Shown: positions 26,881-36,406, counted from the stretch's first letter. The stretch is DNA of 64,000 nucleotides from Thermoplasmata archaeon (GCA_021844945.1 JAKBSJ010000005.1:55551-119550); one strand, 5' to 3'. Numbers and translations are program-made. The notes: generated by a model from the letters alone, not told the origin.

Positions 26881-27144
26881 GTGCTGACGTGCCCGTTCTG
26901 CGGAGCACCGGAGACCGATCGCTTCGAGATTGAAGGCGAAGGGTTCCTCGTGTTCGGCTGCATGTTCACCCCGCCGATCGACCTTCACCGCCCGGACGAG
27001 GAGATTGCCGCCCGGATGCGCGCGGAATACGGGACCCAAGGCTCGGCGTATTTCCGTCGGATGTGCGATCGCCTCCACCTGGTCGTGGCCCGGCCGGCCG
27101 GGGCCGAGCCCGGTGCTGCGGGGCCGGGGCCCTCCGAGAGCTAA
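26881..27144 (+). CDS. Small zinc-ribbon-like protein
   Basis: An 87-residue protein from GTG 26881 (VLTCPFCGAPETDRFEIEG). It has one CPFC pair and a Cys in VFGCMFTPP that may complete a zinc site; a longer frame reaches upstream into the nuclease gene but adds only Arg/Pro-rich sequence. The middle, DEEIAARMRAEYGTQGSAYFRRMCDRLH (in pieces), is helical. It follows the nuclease-like gene by 25 nt and is probably the last gene of the mutSL transcript. Its stop interlocks with the convergent gene. I do not recognise the family. Confidence 0.6.
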   Translation: MLTCPFCGAPETDRFEIEGEGFLVFGCMFTPPIDLHRPDEEIAARMRAEYGTQGSAYFRRMCDRLHLVVARPAGAEPGAAGPGPSES

Positions 27145-27833
27145 GCCGGGCCGTAGTGGCGCATCATCGCGCCCGCGGGGAACGCGACCAGCCATAGGTA
27201 CGGCGCGATCGACGGCGCGACGAAGGCGATCGGGACCGTCGCGAGGAAGACGAACGGGGTGACGATCGACCGCGAGCGGGCGGCCCGTCGCTCGTTCTCG
27301 GGGAAGGCGGGGTTGACGAGTTGCGCCGGTCCGAGAGCGTGCCACCAGATTGCGGCGAGCAGGAGCCCGGTGACCCCGGTCACCGAGGCAAAGACGACGA
27401 CCCCGATGGTCGTTCCGGAGAACTTGTTGAAGACCTCGAGCGCGAACGGGGTCGCGCCGATGCAGATCAGGAGGAAGATGTTGAACCAGACGAGCATCGT
27501 GTCGTACCGCTCGATGAAGCGGAAGATGCGGTGGTGGGTCGTCCACCACAGGGCGACGACGAAGAACACGATCCCGTAGCCAACGAAGACCGGGACGCTG
27601 TCGGCGAGGCCGCTCGCGAGGACCGACTCCGAGCACGGCAACGCAGCGCTCCCGCAGTTGAGGAACGAGAGGCCGGTGAGGTTCAGGACGAGCAGCGTCA
27701 TCGCGAAGGCGAAGACGCCGTCGCTGAGCGCGAGGATGCGGCTCAGGTCGTCGAGGTCCGGAGGACTCCAAGCGTTCGGGTTGGGCAGTTCGGCGGGGGG
27801 CCTCCTCTCGTCGAGCGCCACGGCGACCCCCAA
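27141..27833 (-). CDS. TMEM175-family (DUF1211) potassium channel-like protein
   Basis: A 230-residue integral membrane protein with six helices, the single-repeat form found in prokaryotes. The diagnostic first helix reads LSDGVFAFAMTLLVLNL, corresponding to the FSDGVFAIA-type motif that lines the pore in TMEM175. The segment WWTTHHRIFRFIERYD before helix 3 and WWHALGP later also fit. These proteins assemble as tetramers and conduct K+ across the membrane. Its stop (TAG) interlocks with the opposite TAA at 27141-27144. It lies 33 nt downstream of the sdh operon. Confidence 0.88.
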   Translation of the reverse strand: MGVAVALDERRPPAELPNPNAWSPPDLDDLSRILALSDGVFAFAMTLLVLNLTGLSFLNCGSAALPCSESVLASGLADSVPVFVGYGIVFFVVALWWTTHHRIFRFIERYDTMLVWFNIFLLICIGATPFALEVFNKFSGTTIGVVVFASVTGVTGLLLAAIWWHALGPAQLVNPAFPENERRAARSRSIVTPFVFLATVPIAFVAPSIAPYLWLVAFPAGAMMRHYGPA

Positions 27834-27866
27834 CCCCAGTGGGGTGCCTTCCCCTATAGGTTCGTA

Positions 27867-28763
27867 TTACGCGGAAGGGGAGGCTCCCGCGCTGGGAGCG
27901 ACCCGCGCCAACGCCGGGCCGGTCGGTACGAGGTGGCGGGATAGGCCGATCTCGTCCGGGGTCGCGCCGAAAGCGAGCGCGACGAGCTGCGGGAGGTGGA
28001 AGACCGGCATGTCGAGATCGCGGCCGACCACCGCCTGCGCCTTGTTCTGGAAGGAGTCGAGCGAGATGTGGCACAGCGGGCACGGCGTCGCCATCGCGTG
28101 CGCGCCGTGGTCCTTCGCGTCGGCGATCTGGCGGCCCGCGATCCGGTTCGCCGTCTCGGGCTTGACGAAGAGGATCGGGAACCCGCAGCACATCACGCGC
28201 CCGCGGTACATCACGGGCTCGGCGCCGATCGCGGAGAGCAGGTCCTCGAAGGTGTGAGGCTCCTCGGGGCTGTCGAAGCCGGCTTCCGCGCCCGGTCGCA
28301 GCAGGTGACAGCCGTAGAACGCCCCGACCTTGAGTCCCGCGAGGGGACGGCGCACCCGTGCCTTGACCGCGTCGAGACCGATATCGCTCGTCAGGACCTC
28401 GAGCAGGTGCTTCACCTTGACCGTGCCGCGGTACGGGACTCCGATCTTCGCGAGCGCCGGGTCGACGCGCGCGCGCATCGCCGGATCCTCCAGACGGTGG
28501 TTCGCGAGCGTCAGCATCCCCTGGCAGGTCGAGCAGACCGTCAGCACATCGAGGCCGGCGCGCTCGGCGATTCCGAGATTGCGGGCATTGATCGCGACGT
28601 TGAGCGTGAGGTTCGCCTCGTCGACGAACCCGGAACCGCAGCACGAGAAGTTCGGGAACTCGACGAGCTCGATCCCCAGCGCCTTCGCGACCCAGCGCGT
28701 CGCGAGATCGAGCTCGCGGCCGGACTCCTGGGCAACGCACCCCGGGTAGTAGGCGATCCTCAT
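27867..28763 (-). CDS. Succinate dehydrogenase-associated CCG-domain subunit (HdrB/SdhE-like)
   Basis: A 298-residue cysteine-rich protein with two CCG repeats: PGCVAQ, then NFSCCGSGF and CSTCQG; and GCHLL, then VMCCGFPILF and CPLCHIS. This is the pattern of HdrB and of the membrane-associated subunit of archaeal type E succinate dehydrogenases, where noncubane [4Fe-4S] clusters pass electrons toward the quinone side. The start overlaps the sdhB stop (ATGA). No hydrophobic SdhC/SdhD anchor follows, so this subunit probably links SdhAB to the membrane or to an electron carrier. Confidence 0.88.
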   Translation of the reverse strand: MRIAYYPGCVAQESGRELDLATRWVAKALGIELVEFPNFSCCGSGFVDEANLTLNVAINARNLGIAERAGLDVLTVCSTCQGMLTLANHRLEDPAMRARVDPALAKIGVPYRGTVKVKHLLEVLTSDIGLDAVKARVRRPLAGLKVGAFYGCHLLRPGAEAGFDSPEEPHTFEDLLSAIGAEPVMYRGRVMCCGFPILFVKPETANRIAGRQIADAKDHGAHAMATPCPLCHISLDSFQNKAQAVVGRDLDMPVFHLPQLVALAFGATPDEIGLSRHLVPTGPALARVAPSAGASPSA

Positions 28764-29737
28764 GAGTCGTCCCTCGGCGGTGCGTCCAGCTCGCGGTAGA
28801 GCGCCTCGAGCTGATCGAGGTCATCGATGGCCCTCGGTTTCTTCGCGATCTCGGGCTTCTTGCGCCACAGGCGCAGGCCCTGGGGGGCCTGGGCCAGCAT
28901 TCCGCCCACGCCGTCGCTCTGGCGGACGAGCTTCATCTCTTGGAGCTGTCCGCGCTCTCGAATGTTCTCCTTGAACCCGATCGCGTGGCGCGAGCCGGGT
29001 TCGGTCCCTCCCTGCGCCGCGATCGCGAGCTCCTTCAGGTCCCGGATCCGCTCGGAAGGCCGTACGTCCTTGGGACAGGCTTCGGTGCACAAGTGGCAGC
29101 GTAGGCACAACCAGAGCCCATCGGTCTGGATGCGGACGAGGCGGTCCTGGTGCGCCTGGTCTCGGGGATCGACGACGAATCGGTAGAGCTTCGCGAGCGC
29201 CATCGGGCCGGGGAAGTCGGCATCGGCCTCGACCGCCGGGCACGCGGAATAACACGCGGCGCACGCGATGCATCGGGGCGTTTCGTAAAACCGCGCGACC
29301 TCTGCGGGGGTCATCGGGTTCGGCTTTCCCTCCGGCATCGGATGACGAGGGTCGAGCTTCAGGTGGGGTTCGATCCGGTCGTAGTGCTTCCAGAACGAAG
29401 CCTGGTCGACGACGAGATCGCGAAGGACCGGTTGATTGCGCATGGGCTCGACGACGAGCCGGCCGTGCTTCTCGATCTCCGGCCCGATCGGGGTCTGGCA
29501 GGCGAGCCGGCTCTTCGAGTTGATTTGCATCGCGCACGAGCCGCAGATTGAGCTCCGGCAGGAGTAGCGCAGGGTGAGGCTCGGGTCCAGCTCAGTACGG
29601 ATTCTGAGGAGCGCGGTCAGAACCGGCGTGTGTGGCTCGACGGTCAGCGTGTAGCGATCGTAGTGCGGCTTCGCGTCCTTGCCGGGCTCGAATCGATAGA
29701 CCTCGATCGGCGCTTCCAGCGTCTTTGCGACCGCCAT
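28760..29737 (-). CDS. sdhB: Succinate dehydrogenase iron-sulfur subunit
   Basis: A 325-residue SdhB/FrdB. The N-terminal plant-type ferredoxin domain carries the [2Fe-2S] ligands in YSCRSSICGSCAMQIN. The C-terminal half has two cluster-binding runs, CIACAACYSACPAV and CLRCHLCTEACPKDV. It is longer than typical 230-260-residue SdhB, with about 80 extra C-terminal charged residues (KLVRQSDGVGGMLAQAP onward), as in other archaeal CCG-type complexes. ATG 29737 shares a base with the sdhA stop. It relays electrons from the flavin subunit. Confidence 0.95.
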   Translation of the reverse strand: MAVAKTLEAPIEVYRFEPGKDAKPHYDRYTLTVEPHTPVLTALLRIRTELDPSLTLRYSCRSSICGSCAMQINSKSRLACQTPIGPEIEKHGRLVVEPMRNQPVLRDLVVDQASFWKHYDRIEPHLKLDPRHPMPEGKPNPMTPAEVARFYETPRCIACAACYSACPAVEADADFPGPMALAKLYRFVVDPRDQAHQDRLVRIQTDGLWLCLRCHLCTEACPKDVRPSERIRDLKELAIAAQGGTEPGSRHAIGFKENIRERGQLQEMKLVRQSDGVGGMLAQAPQGLRLWRKKPEIAKKPRAIDDLDQLEALYRELDAPPRDDS

Positions 29738-31419
29738 CAGTAGACCCGCTCCTTGGGCTCCCAGCGCGTGTACGCGACCGGACTATACGAGAGCTCGGGA
29801 CCTTCCGGGCCCTTGCGCGCCAGGGTGTGGCGCATCCAGCGGGCATCGTCGCGTTTCGGATAGTCGATGCGAGAATGGGCGCCCCGGCTCTCGGTGCGGG
29901 CGTAGGCCCCAACGACGATCGCCTCGGCGAGCTCGAGCATGTGTCCCACCTCCAGTGCGTCGGTCAGGTTCAGGTTGTAGACCTGAGAGCGGTCGACGAT
30001 GCGCACGTTCGCGTAGCGTTGCTTGAGCGCCCGGATCCGCTTGATCCCCTCGAGCATGTCGGCGTCGTTCCGGTAGATGCCGACGTAGCGTTCCATCGTC
30101 GCCTGCATCTCCGCGCGGAGCTGAGCCGGGTCCTCCCCGTGGTCCCGCGCCATCATGGCACGGATCGGGGCCTGGGAGGCATCGACGTCCGAGTCGGTGA
30201 CCGTGGGTCGCCCGGCGGCCTGGGCCGCAAAGGCGGCGGCCGCAATGCCCGCCTGCTTGCCGAAAACGAGCGTCTCAAGCAGGGAGTTCCCGCCGAGGCG
30301 GTTCGCTCCGTGGATCGATACGCACGCCGCCTCACCCGCGGCAAAGAGCCCGGGCACGCTCGTCTCGCCCTTCGCATTGGTGCCGATGCCGCCCATCATG
30401 TAGTGCTGGGCGGGGTAGACCGGGATCGGCTGGGTAACGGGGTCGATGCCGGCGAAGTTCCGGCAGAAGTCGCAGATCTCCTGCAGGCGGCTCTCGATGC
30501 GCTCCTTCCCGAGGTGCATCAGCTCGAGGTGCACGAAGCCTCCCTCGAAGCCATTCCCCTCGGAGACCTCGGTAACGATCGCGCGCGAGACCACGTCGCG
30601 GGAGGCCAGATCGAGGACGTGGGGGGCGTACTTGGACATGAACCGTTCGCCCTTGGAGTTCTTCAGGATCCCGCCTTCGCCCCGTGCGCCCTCGGTGATG
30701 AGGATCCCGGAATCCAGTAAGGCCGTCGGGTGGAATTGGACAAACTCCAAGTCCTTGAGCAGAGCTCCGGCCTCGTAGGCGGCCGCCACGCCGTCGCCCG
30801 TGCAGCTGTGCGCGTTCGTCGTGCGCGCGTAGATGCGGCCACTGGGCCCGGTCGCGATCACGACGGCGGGGGCGGCGATTCCCTCGAATCGCCCGTTCTT
30901 GCGGTCGAACGCGACGATCCCCTGGACCTTTCCGTCCCGCACGACGATCCGCGTGAGGTCCCACTCCTGGTAGAGCGTAAACCGGGTCGCTTCGGTCGCG
31001 AGTCGCTCCCAGATCGCCTGGAGGAGCGCGAGCCCGGTACGGTCCGCGGCATAGATCGTACGGGGAAAGCCGGCTCCGCCGAACGGGCGTCGCGCCAGCG
31101 AGCCGTCCGGCGCCCGGCTGAAGATCGTGCCGAAGTGCTCCATCTCGACGACGGTCGGGCCCGCCTCGCGGCAGAAGAACTCGATCGCGTCCTGGTCGCC
31201 GAGGTAGTCGGACCCCTTCACCGTGTCGTAGATGTGGGTATCGATGGAGTCCTCCGCTCCCACCGCGGCGTTGATTCCGCCCTGAGCGGCGCCGGAGTGG
31301 GAACGCAGTGGATGAAGCTTGGAGACGACGGCGACGTCCCGTCCGGCCTCGACCGCTGCGAGAGCGGCTCGTTGACCGGCCAGGCCCGCCCCGACGACTA
31401 CGACCTCATGTCGACGCAT
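29737..31419 (-). CDS. sdhA: Succinate dehydrogenase/fumarate reductase flavoprotein subunit
   Basis: A 560-residue flavoprotein that interconverts succinate and fumarate. The Rossmann motif [15 protein letters not shown] opens the protein. [13 protein letters not shown] holds the His expected to bind FAD covalently. The active-site blocks are [21 protein letters not shown] and [15 protein letters not shown] 31419 is the only reasonable start. It is first in the sdhA-sdhB-CCG operon, divergent from psmB across a 190-bp gap; a minus-strand TATA-like gcttaatgc near 31448-31456 may drive it. Confidence 0.96.
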   Translation of the reverse strand: MRRHEVVVVGAGLAGQRAALAAVEAGRDVAVVSKLHPLRSHSGAAQGGINAAVGAEDSIDTHIYDTVKGSDYLGDQDAIEFFCREAGPTVVEMEHFGTIFSRAPDGSLARRPFGGAGFPRTIYAADRTGLALLQAIWERLATEATRFTLYQEWDLTRIVVRDGKVQGIVAFDRKNGRFEGIAAPAVVIATGPSGRIYARTTNAHSCTGDGVAAAYEAGALLKDLEFVQFHPTALLDSGILITEGARGEGGILKNSKGERFMSKYAPHVLDLASRDVVSRAIVTEVSEGNGFEGGFVHLELMHLGKERIESRLQEICDFCRNFAGIDPVTQPIPVYPAQHYMMGGIGTNAKGETSVPGLFAAGEAACVSIHGANRLGGNSLLETLVFGKQAGIAAAAFAAQAAGRPTVTDSDVDASQAPIRAMMARDHGEDPAQLRAEMQATMERYVGIYRNDADMLEGIKRIRALKQRYANVRIVDRSQVYNLNLTDALEVGHMLELAEAIVVGAYARTESRGAHSRIDYPKRDDARWMRHTLARKGPEGPELSYSPVAYTRWEPKERVY

Positions 31420-31550
31420 CCGGACCGCGCGGCCGAACTCCGTCGAGCATTAAGCATCACCGCCCGGATCCTCCGAGCGAACGTGACCGCGGACCCTCGG
31501 ATCGGTTCCCTTCCTTTCGTCGGTGAAGAGCGTGTAACGCCGTCGTGAGC

Positions 31551-31560
31551 CGTTATATAC
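31551..31560 (+). promoter_or_regulatory. TATA box of psmB
   Basis: cgttatatac lies 50-59 nt before the psmB ATG, giving a leader of about 25 nt. Confidence 0.55.
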
Positions 31561-31609
31561 GCACCCCAGCGTCCCCCACCTGTTTCCCATCGGAAGAACG
31601 GAGCCTTGC

Positions 31610-32284
31610 ATGTCGAACCTCATCAGCACGGAGGAAAGGGATCGCCTGCTCAAGGGAACCACGACGATCGGCATGGTGGCGAAGGACGGGGTCGTCCTCG
31701 CGACCGAGCGCCGCGCGACCGCGGGCAACCTGATCGCCAACAAGCAGACGTTCAAGGTCTTCAAGATCGACGAGAACATCGGCGTCACGATCGCCGGCGG
31801 CGTCGGCGATGCGCAGACGCTCGTCCGCTACCTCAAGGCCGAGGTCTCGCTCTATCGCCTTCGTCGCAACGCGCCGATCTCGGCCGAGGGCGCCTCGACG
31901 CTTCTCTCCAACATCCTTTCGGGAAACCGGATGTTCCCGTACTACGCCTGGTTGATCCTCGGCGGGGTCGACGCGAAGGGCGGTCACATCTTCTCCATCG
32001 ATCCGGCCGGTGGCGCGATCGAGGACCGGTACTGTTCGGTCGGCAGCGGCTCCACGTTCGCCTACGGCGTCCTCGAGGAAGCGTACGCCCGGGAGATCGC
32101 CGTCAACGACGCGATCGACGTGGCCCTGCGCGGCCTGACGGTCGCGATGAAGCGCGACAACTACAGCGGGGACGGCTATCTCGTGCACACGATCACCCCC
32201 AAGGAATACCACGAACTGACCGAGGACGAAATTAATAAGCGCCTGAAGTCTCTCAAGATTCCGTTGCCTCCAGCCCTGCCCTAG
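31610..32284 (+). CDS. psmB: Proteasome beta subunit
   Basis: A 224-residue catalytic 20S proteasome subunit. A 16-residue propeptide ends in Gly16 and autocleavage would expose Thr17 (KG-TTTIG). Counted from that Thr as 1, the catalytic Glu17 and Lys33 are in place (LATERR and QTFKVF). VGSGSTFAYGVLEEAY is the typical later block. It forms the proteolytic inner rings; the alpha subunit is outside this window. Upstream sdhA is divergent. Downstream, aCPSF1 follows after 52 nt, a linkage common in archaea. Confidence 0.97.
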   Translation: MSNLISTEERDRLLKGTTTIGMVAKDGVVLATERRATAGNLIANKQTFKVFKIDENIGVTIAGGVGDAQTLVRYLKAEVSLYRLRRNAPISAEGASTLLSNILSGNRMFPYYAWLILGGVDAKGGHIFSIDPAGGAIEDRYCSVGSGSTFAYGVLEEAYAREIAVNDAIDVALRGLTVAMKRDNYSGDGYLVHTITPKEYHELTEDEINKRLKSLKIPLPPALP

Positions 32285-32336
32285 GCAGGCGGGGCGCAAC
32301 GCCCCAACCCGTTCTGCCCAACCTCTTCCTCGAACG

Positions 32337-34241
32337 ATGAGCTACGATTCTCTGATTGCACAGACCCGGGAGGCCCTGACGGAGGTCCTTCCGGAGACCG
32401 TAGAGGTCACGGACGTCGAGCTGGAGGGACCTCACGTGGTCCTGTACACGAAGCAGCTCGACGCGTTCTTGGACGGGGGAGACCTCCTTCGTCAGGTCGC
32501 GCAACGACTCCACCGGCGCGTCCTCGTCCGCAGCGATCCGGAGTCCCTTATCGACCCGAAGGAGGCGGAGAAGCTCATCCGGGAGGTCATCCCTACCGAG
32601 GCCGAGATCAACCAGATCTTCTTCGAGCCCGAGACCGGCGAGGTCACGATCGAGGCCGCGAATCCCGGCGTTGCGATCGGCCGCAGCGGCTCGGTGCTAA
32701 ACGACCTCAAGCGCCGGATCGGCTGGGTCCCGACGGTCGTGCGCACCCCCCCGATCCCATCGAAGACCGTCGAGGAGGTCCGTACCCACCTGCGCAACGT
32801 CTTCGACGAGCGCCGGACGTTCCTGCGGAAAGTCGGGGTTCGGATCGCCCGCGAACGCCTGCCCGAGAAGATCTGGGCGCGGTCGACCGCGCTGGGGGGA
32901 TACCGGGAGGTCGGTCGGAGCGCGAGCCTCCTCTCCACCCAGAATTCCAAGATTCTGATCGATTGCGGCCTCGATCCGGGCTCGGACCGGACCCCGTTCT
33001 TCAGCGCGCCCGAACTCCTGCCGCTCGACTCTCTGGACGCGGTCGTCGTTACCCATGCCCACCTCGACCATTGCGGGCTCGTACCGGTCCTGTTGAAGTA
33101 CGGCTACAAGGGTCCGATCTATTGCACCGCTCCGACGCGCGACCTGATGACGCTGATGCTGCTCGATGCGATCAAGGTCGTCAACGCCGAAGCCCGCAAG
33201 GGCCTCTACGACTCGTCGCACGTCCGCGAGCTGGTCGCCCGAACGATCCCATTGCGCTGGGGGGAGACGACCGACATCGCGCCGGATGTACGCCTCACGC
33301 TCCACAACGCGGGCCACATCCTGGGTTCCTCGGTCTGCCACTTCCACCTCGGCGATGGGGACTACAACCTTGCCTACACGGGGGACATGAAGTTCGAGAG
33401 GACGTGGCTCTTCAACCCGACCGCGAACCGATTCCCCCGTCTGGAGACGCTCATCATCGAGTCGACGTACGGAGGGTTCCGCGATTTCCAACCGAGCCGG
33501 CAACAGGCGACGGAAGCCCTCTGCGCGCTCGCGACGAAGGTCCTCGAGCGCGGCGGTAAGCTGATCGTGCCGGTCTTCGCCGTGGGGCGCTCGCAAGAGG
33601 TCATGCTGGTGCTCGAGGACAAGATGCGCGCGGGCAAGATCCCGCGCGTCCCCGTGTACCTCGACGGCATGATCTTCGAGGCGACCGCCATCCACACCGC
33701 CTACCCGGAGTACCTCAACAGCCAACTGCGCACGCAGATCTTCCAGCAGGGGGACAACCCGTTCCTCTCCGACATATTCCACCGCGTCGACTCCCAGCAG
33801 ATGCGCATGAACATCCTCGACTCGAAGGAGCCGTGCATCGTGCTCGCCACGTCGGGCATGATGAGCGGCGGGCCGGTGATGGAGTATTTCCGCAACTGGT
33901 CCGCCGACGAGAAGAACGCGCTCGTGTTCGTGGGCTACCAGGCCGACGGCACGTTTGGGCGCCGGCTCCAGCGGGGGGTCAGCGAGACGACGTTCATGGA
34001 CGGTCCTCGCCAGGTGCCGATCCCGGTCCGCTTCGAGATGACGACGATCGAGGGCTTCAGCGGGCACTCCGACCGCGCCCAGCTGATGAACTACATCGCG
34101 TCGGTCGATCCCCGGCCCCAGCGCGTCCTGGTGAACCACGGCGACGAGTCGAAGGCCCTCGATCTGGCTTCGAGCCTGCACAAGCGGTTCAACATGGAGA
34201 CCCGGGTCCCGTACAACCTCGAGGCCGTGCGGCTCCTGTAG
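32337..34241 (+). CDS. cpsf1: KH-domain beta-CASP ribonuclease aCPSF1
   Basis: A 634-residue archaeal CPSF73 homologue that trims RNA 3' ends and drives transcription termination. Two N-terminal KH-like domains (residues 1-150, with PGVAIGRSGSVLNDLKRRIG) precede the metallo-beta-lactamase core with THAHLDHCG near 240. The beta-CASP insert and C-terminal metal ligands follow (IEGFSGHSDRAQL, LVNHGDESKAL). ATG 32337. The 52-nt gap after psmB holds a ggggcg-caa-cgcccc hairpin (32291-32305) and no TATA box, so the two may be cotranscribed. Confidence 0.96.
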   Translation: MSYDSLIAQTREALTEVLPETVEVTDVELEGPHVVLYTKQLDAFLDGGDLLRQVAQRLHRRVLVRSDPESLIDPKEAEKLIREVIPTEAEINQIFFEPETGEVTIEAANPGVAIGRSGSVLNDLKRRIGWVPTVVRTPPIPSKTVEEVRTHLRNVFDERRTFLRKVGVRIARERLPEKIWARSTALGGYREVGRSASLLSTQNSKILIDCGLDPGSDRTPFFSAPELLPLDSLDAVVVTHAHLDHCGLVPVLLKYGYKGPIYCTAPTRDLMTLMLLDAIKVVNAEARKGLYDSSHVRELVARTIPLRWGETTDIAPDVRLTLHNAGHILGSSVCHFHLGDGDYNLAYTGDMKFERTWLFNPTANRFPRLETLIIESTYGGFRDFQPSRQQATEALCALATKVLERGGKLIVPVFAVGRSQEVMLVLEDKMRAGKIPRVPVYLDGMIFEATAIHTAYPEYLNSQLRTQIFQQGDNPFLSDIFHRVDSQQMRMNILDSKEPCIVLATSGMMSGGPVMEYFRNWSADEKNALVFVGYQADGTFGRRLQRGVSETTFMDGPRQVPIPVRFEMTTIEGFSGHSDRAQLMNYIASVDPRPQRVLVNHGDESKALDLASSLHKRFNMETRVPYNLEAVRLL

Positions 34242-34253
34242 GCCCCGGCCGGT

Positions 34254-35219
34254 TCATTCCCACTCGATCGTCGCGGGGGGCTTGTCGCTCAGGTCGTAGA
34301 GCACCCGGACGACCTCGCCGGCCAGCTCGCGGGTGATCCGCTCGGCGATCCGGGCGCCCACGGCGTGCGGGAGCGCGACGGAGCGCGCGGTCATCGCATC
34401 GATCGACTCGACGATTCGCACGCTCACAGCCTCGCCGTGGAAGCGATTGTCGCCGAGGACGCCGACGGTCCGCACGGGCAAGAGCACGGCGAAGTACTGC
34501 CAGGGCCGCGCCAGTTCGTCCGAGCGGATCGCGCGCTCGATCTCCTCCTCGACGATCCGGTTCGCGACCCGGGCCCGGCGCAGCCGCTCCGCGGTCACTT
34601 CGCCCACGACGCGGACCGCGAGGCCCGGTCCCGGGAACGGCTGGCGAAGCGGATCGGGGATCTTCAGCTCTTGGGCCACCGCTCGCACCTCGTCCTTGTA
34701 GAGGTCGCGTAGCGGCTCGACCAAGCGCAGCGTCGAGTCCTTCGGGATCCCGCCGACGTTGTGGTGGGTCTTGATCGTGTCCCGCTTCGCGGATCCGCCG
34801 GCGCCCGACCCGCCGCTCTCGATCCAGTCCGGAGCGATCGTTCCCTGGATGAGCCGGTCGGTGTGAATCCGCGCCGCTTCGTGCTCGAACAGGCGAATGA
34901 ACGTGTGGCCGATCCGCACGCGCTTCTCTTCAGGGTCCGTTACCCCTTCGAGGGCGCTGAGGAACCGGTCTTCCGCAGGGACGACCTGGACATGGGTTCC
35001 GCTCTCGCGGAAGTAGGCGCGCACCCGGTCGACCTCCCCGTCGCGCAGCAGTCCCGTGTCGACGAAGAGACAGTGAGCACGGTCCCCGAGCGCGAGCTCG
35101 GCGAGGCGCGCGGCCACGGTCGAATCGATCCCCCCCGACGCCGCCACGATGGCGCGTTCCGGGACGTCCGCGCGCAGCCGTTCGATCGCGTTCCGAACGA
35201 ACTCGGCGGGGTCGTTCAC
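34254..35219 (-). CDS. guaA: GMP synthase, ATP-pyrophosphatase subunit (subunit B)
   Basis: A 321-residue synthetase half of GMP synthase, which in many archaea is split from its glutaminase. It adenylates XMP and aminates it to GMP. The P-loop-like ASGGIDSTVAARLAEL is near residue 27, with LFVDTGLLRDGE following. The dimerisation domain includes PLRDLYKDEVRAVA, FPGPGLAVRVVGEVT and the terminal PATIEWE. The GTG start at 35219 overlaps the purE stop (GTGA). The glutaminase subunit is not in the window. Confidence 0.95.
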   Translation of the reverse strand: MNDPAEFVRNAIERLRADVPERAIVAASGGIDSTVAARLAELALGDRAHCLFVDTGLLRDGEVDRVRAYFRESGTHVQVVPAEDRFLSALEGVTDPEEKRVRIGHTFIRLFEHEAARIHTDRLIQGTIAPDWIESGGSGAGGSAKRDTIKTHHNVGGIPKDSTLRLVEPLRDLYKDEVRAVAQELKIPDPLRQPFPGPGLAVRVVGEVTAERLRRARVANRIVEEEIERAIRSDELARPWQYFAVLLPVRTVGVLGDNRFHGEAVSVRIVESIDAMTARSVALPHAVGARIAERITRELAGEVVRVLYDLSDKPPATIEWE

Positions 35220-35677
35220 GCGCCGCTCCGGGCCGGTGGGGGGGCTTCCTCACGCCACTTCGCGCGGTATCGGTCGAGGGAGGCGCGGAGTTCGGGGTAC
35301 TTCAGTGCGAGGATCTCGGTCGCGAGGAGCGCGGCGTTCTCCGCGGCATCCAGTCCGACCGCGGCCACAGGAACGCCCGGCGGCATCTGGACGACGCTCA
35401 GGAGGCTGTCGAGGCCCAACCCGCGGTGCAACGGAACGCCGATCACGGGCCGGACCGTGCGCGCGGCGATTGCGCCCGGCAGCGCCGCGGAGAGGCCGGC
35501 CATCGCGATGAACACGTCCGTGCTCGGATCTTGGGCCATCCGATCGACCTTCTCGGGCGTGCGGTGGGCGCTCGCCACCGCGACCTCGCACGGGACGCCC
35601 AGGTCGGTAAGCCGGGTCCGGACTTTTTCGGCGATCTCGAGGTCGGACTTGCTCCCCACTAGGACGGCGACCTTCAT
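35216..35677 (-). CDS. purE: N5-carboxyaminoimidazole ribonucleotide mutase (PurE)
   Basis: A 153-residue PurE from ATG 35677. VLVGSKSDLEIAEKV at the N terminus, VASAHRTPEKVDRM and FIAMAGLSAALPGAIAA cover the substrate-binding loops; MPPGVPVAAVGLDAAENAALLA completes the domain (shown in parts as PPGVPVAAVGLDA). It catalyses a carboxyl migration in purine synthesis. The same reading frame stays open far upstream antisense to alaS, but that extension is Arg/Pro-rich and not real. Cotranscribed with guaA. A weak minus-strand TATA-like ggctatgtgc lies 22-31 nt upstream. Confidence 0.94.
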   Translation of the reverse strand: MKVAVLVGSKSDLEIAEKVRTRLTDLGVPCEVAVASAHRTPEKVDRMAQDPSTDVFIAMAGLSAALPGAIAARTVRPVIGVPLHRGLGLDSLLSVVQMPPGVPVAAVGLDAAENAALLATEILALKYPELRASLDRYRAKWREEAPPPARSGA

Positions 35678-35761
35678 GGCGAGGTTCACAAGCCGTCGCG
35701 CACATAGCCGTCGCGGCCGGAGGGCGGAGTAATGGCCCCCGGGTCTTCGAGGGAAGGTCCG

Positions 35762-36406
35762 ATGCAGTTGCACCGCCAGGGTCGCTTCCGTAGCTGGCTC
35801 GGGAGCCGGTTCGGCGGCGATGCCGCGCTGGGGGGCCGACTCGGCCGGAGGTTCCTGCACGCGGGGGGCGCCCTGACCCTGATCTATTACGCGTTCCCGC
35901 CCCATCTCCTGATCGTCATCCCGAACTGGACGATTCCGATCGCCGCCCTGGTCGCCCTCCTCGCCGTGGATGGGCTTCGACTCGCCGGGCGGCTCGAGGT
36001 GCCCGAGATACGGCCCCACGAGCGGGTGCGCCTCGCGAGCTACTCCTACTTCGGGATTGCGATCGTGGTCTCTCTGGTCCTCTTCCCGGAGCCGATCGCC
36101 TTTGCCGTGATCCTCGGGACCGCGATCGTCGATCCGATCATCGGGGAGTCCCGCGGAACTCCCGCGGGAGCCGCCTTCTATCCCGTGCTTCCGTTCGTCG
36201 TCTACTTCGCGCTCGCTACCGTTTCCTTGGTCGGGGTGGGCCATGCGTCCCTGCTCACCGCGTCCCTGTTGGCGGCGGTCGCAGGGGCCGTGGCGATCGC
36301 GTCCGAGCGCCCCCAATGGACCTACCTGGACGACGACCTCATGATGACGGTGATACCGGGCCTCGTGCTGCTCGGGCTCGCGCTGGCGTTCCCCGGATCG
36401 ATCTAG
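35762..36406 (+). CDS. Dolichol kinase / CTP-dependent lipid kinase-like membrane protein
   Basis: A 214-residue protein with about seven hydrophobic helices, resembling SEC59/dolichol kinase and plant phytol kinase. GRRFLHAGGALTLIYYAFPP is the entry helix; LGTAIVDPIIGESRG sits where the family has its nucleotide-binding Asp-rich loop; the last block, YLDDDLMMTVIPGLVL, corresponds to the DDD/N...P-x-GL motif near the C terminus. It may phosphorylate a polyprenol or archaeal lipid precursor. ATG 35762 follows gggaaggtcc; an earlier ATG at 35732 is possible. Its TAG interlocks with the alaS stop. Confidence 0.78.
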   Translation: MQLHRQGRFRSWLGSRFGGDAALGGRLGRRFLHAGGALTLIYYAFPPHLLIVIPNWTIPIAALVALLAVDGLRLAGRLEVPEIRPHERVRLASYSYFGIAIVVSLVLFPEPIAFAVILGTAIVDPIIGESRGTPAGAAFYPVLPFVVYFALATVSLVGVGHASLLTASLLAAVAGAVAIASERPQWTYLDDDLMMTVIPGLVLLGLALAFPGSI

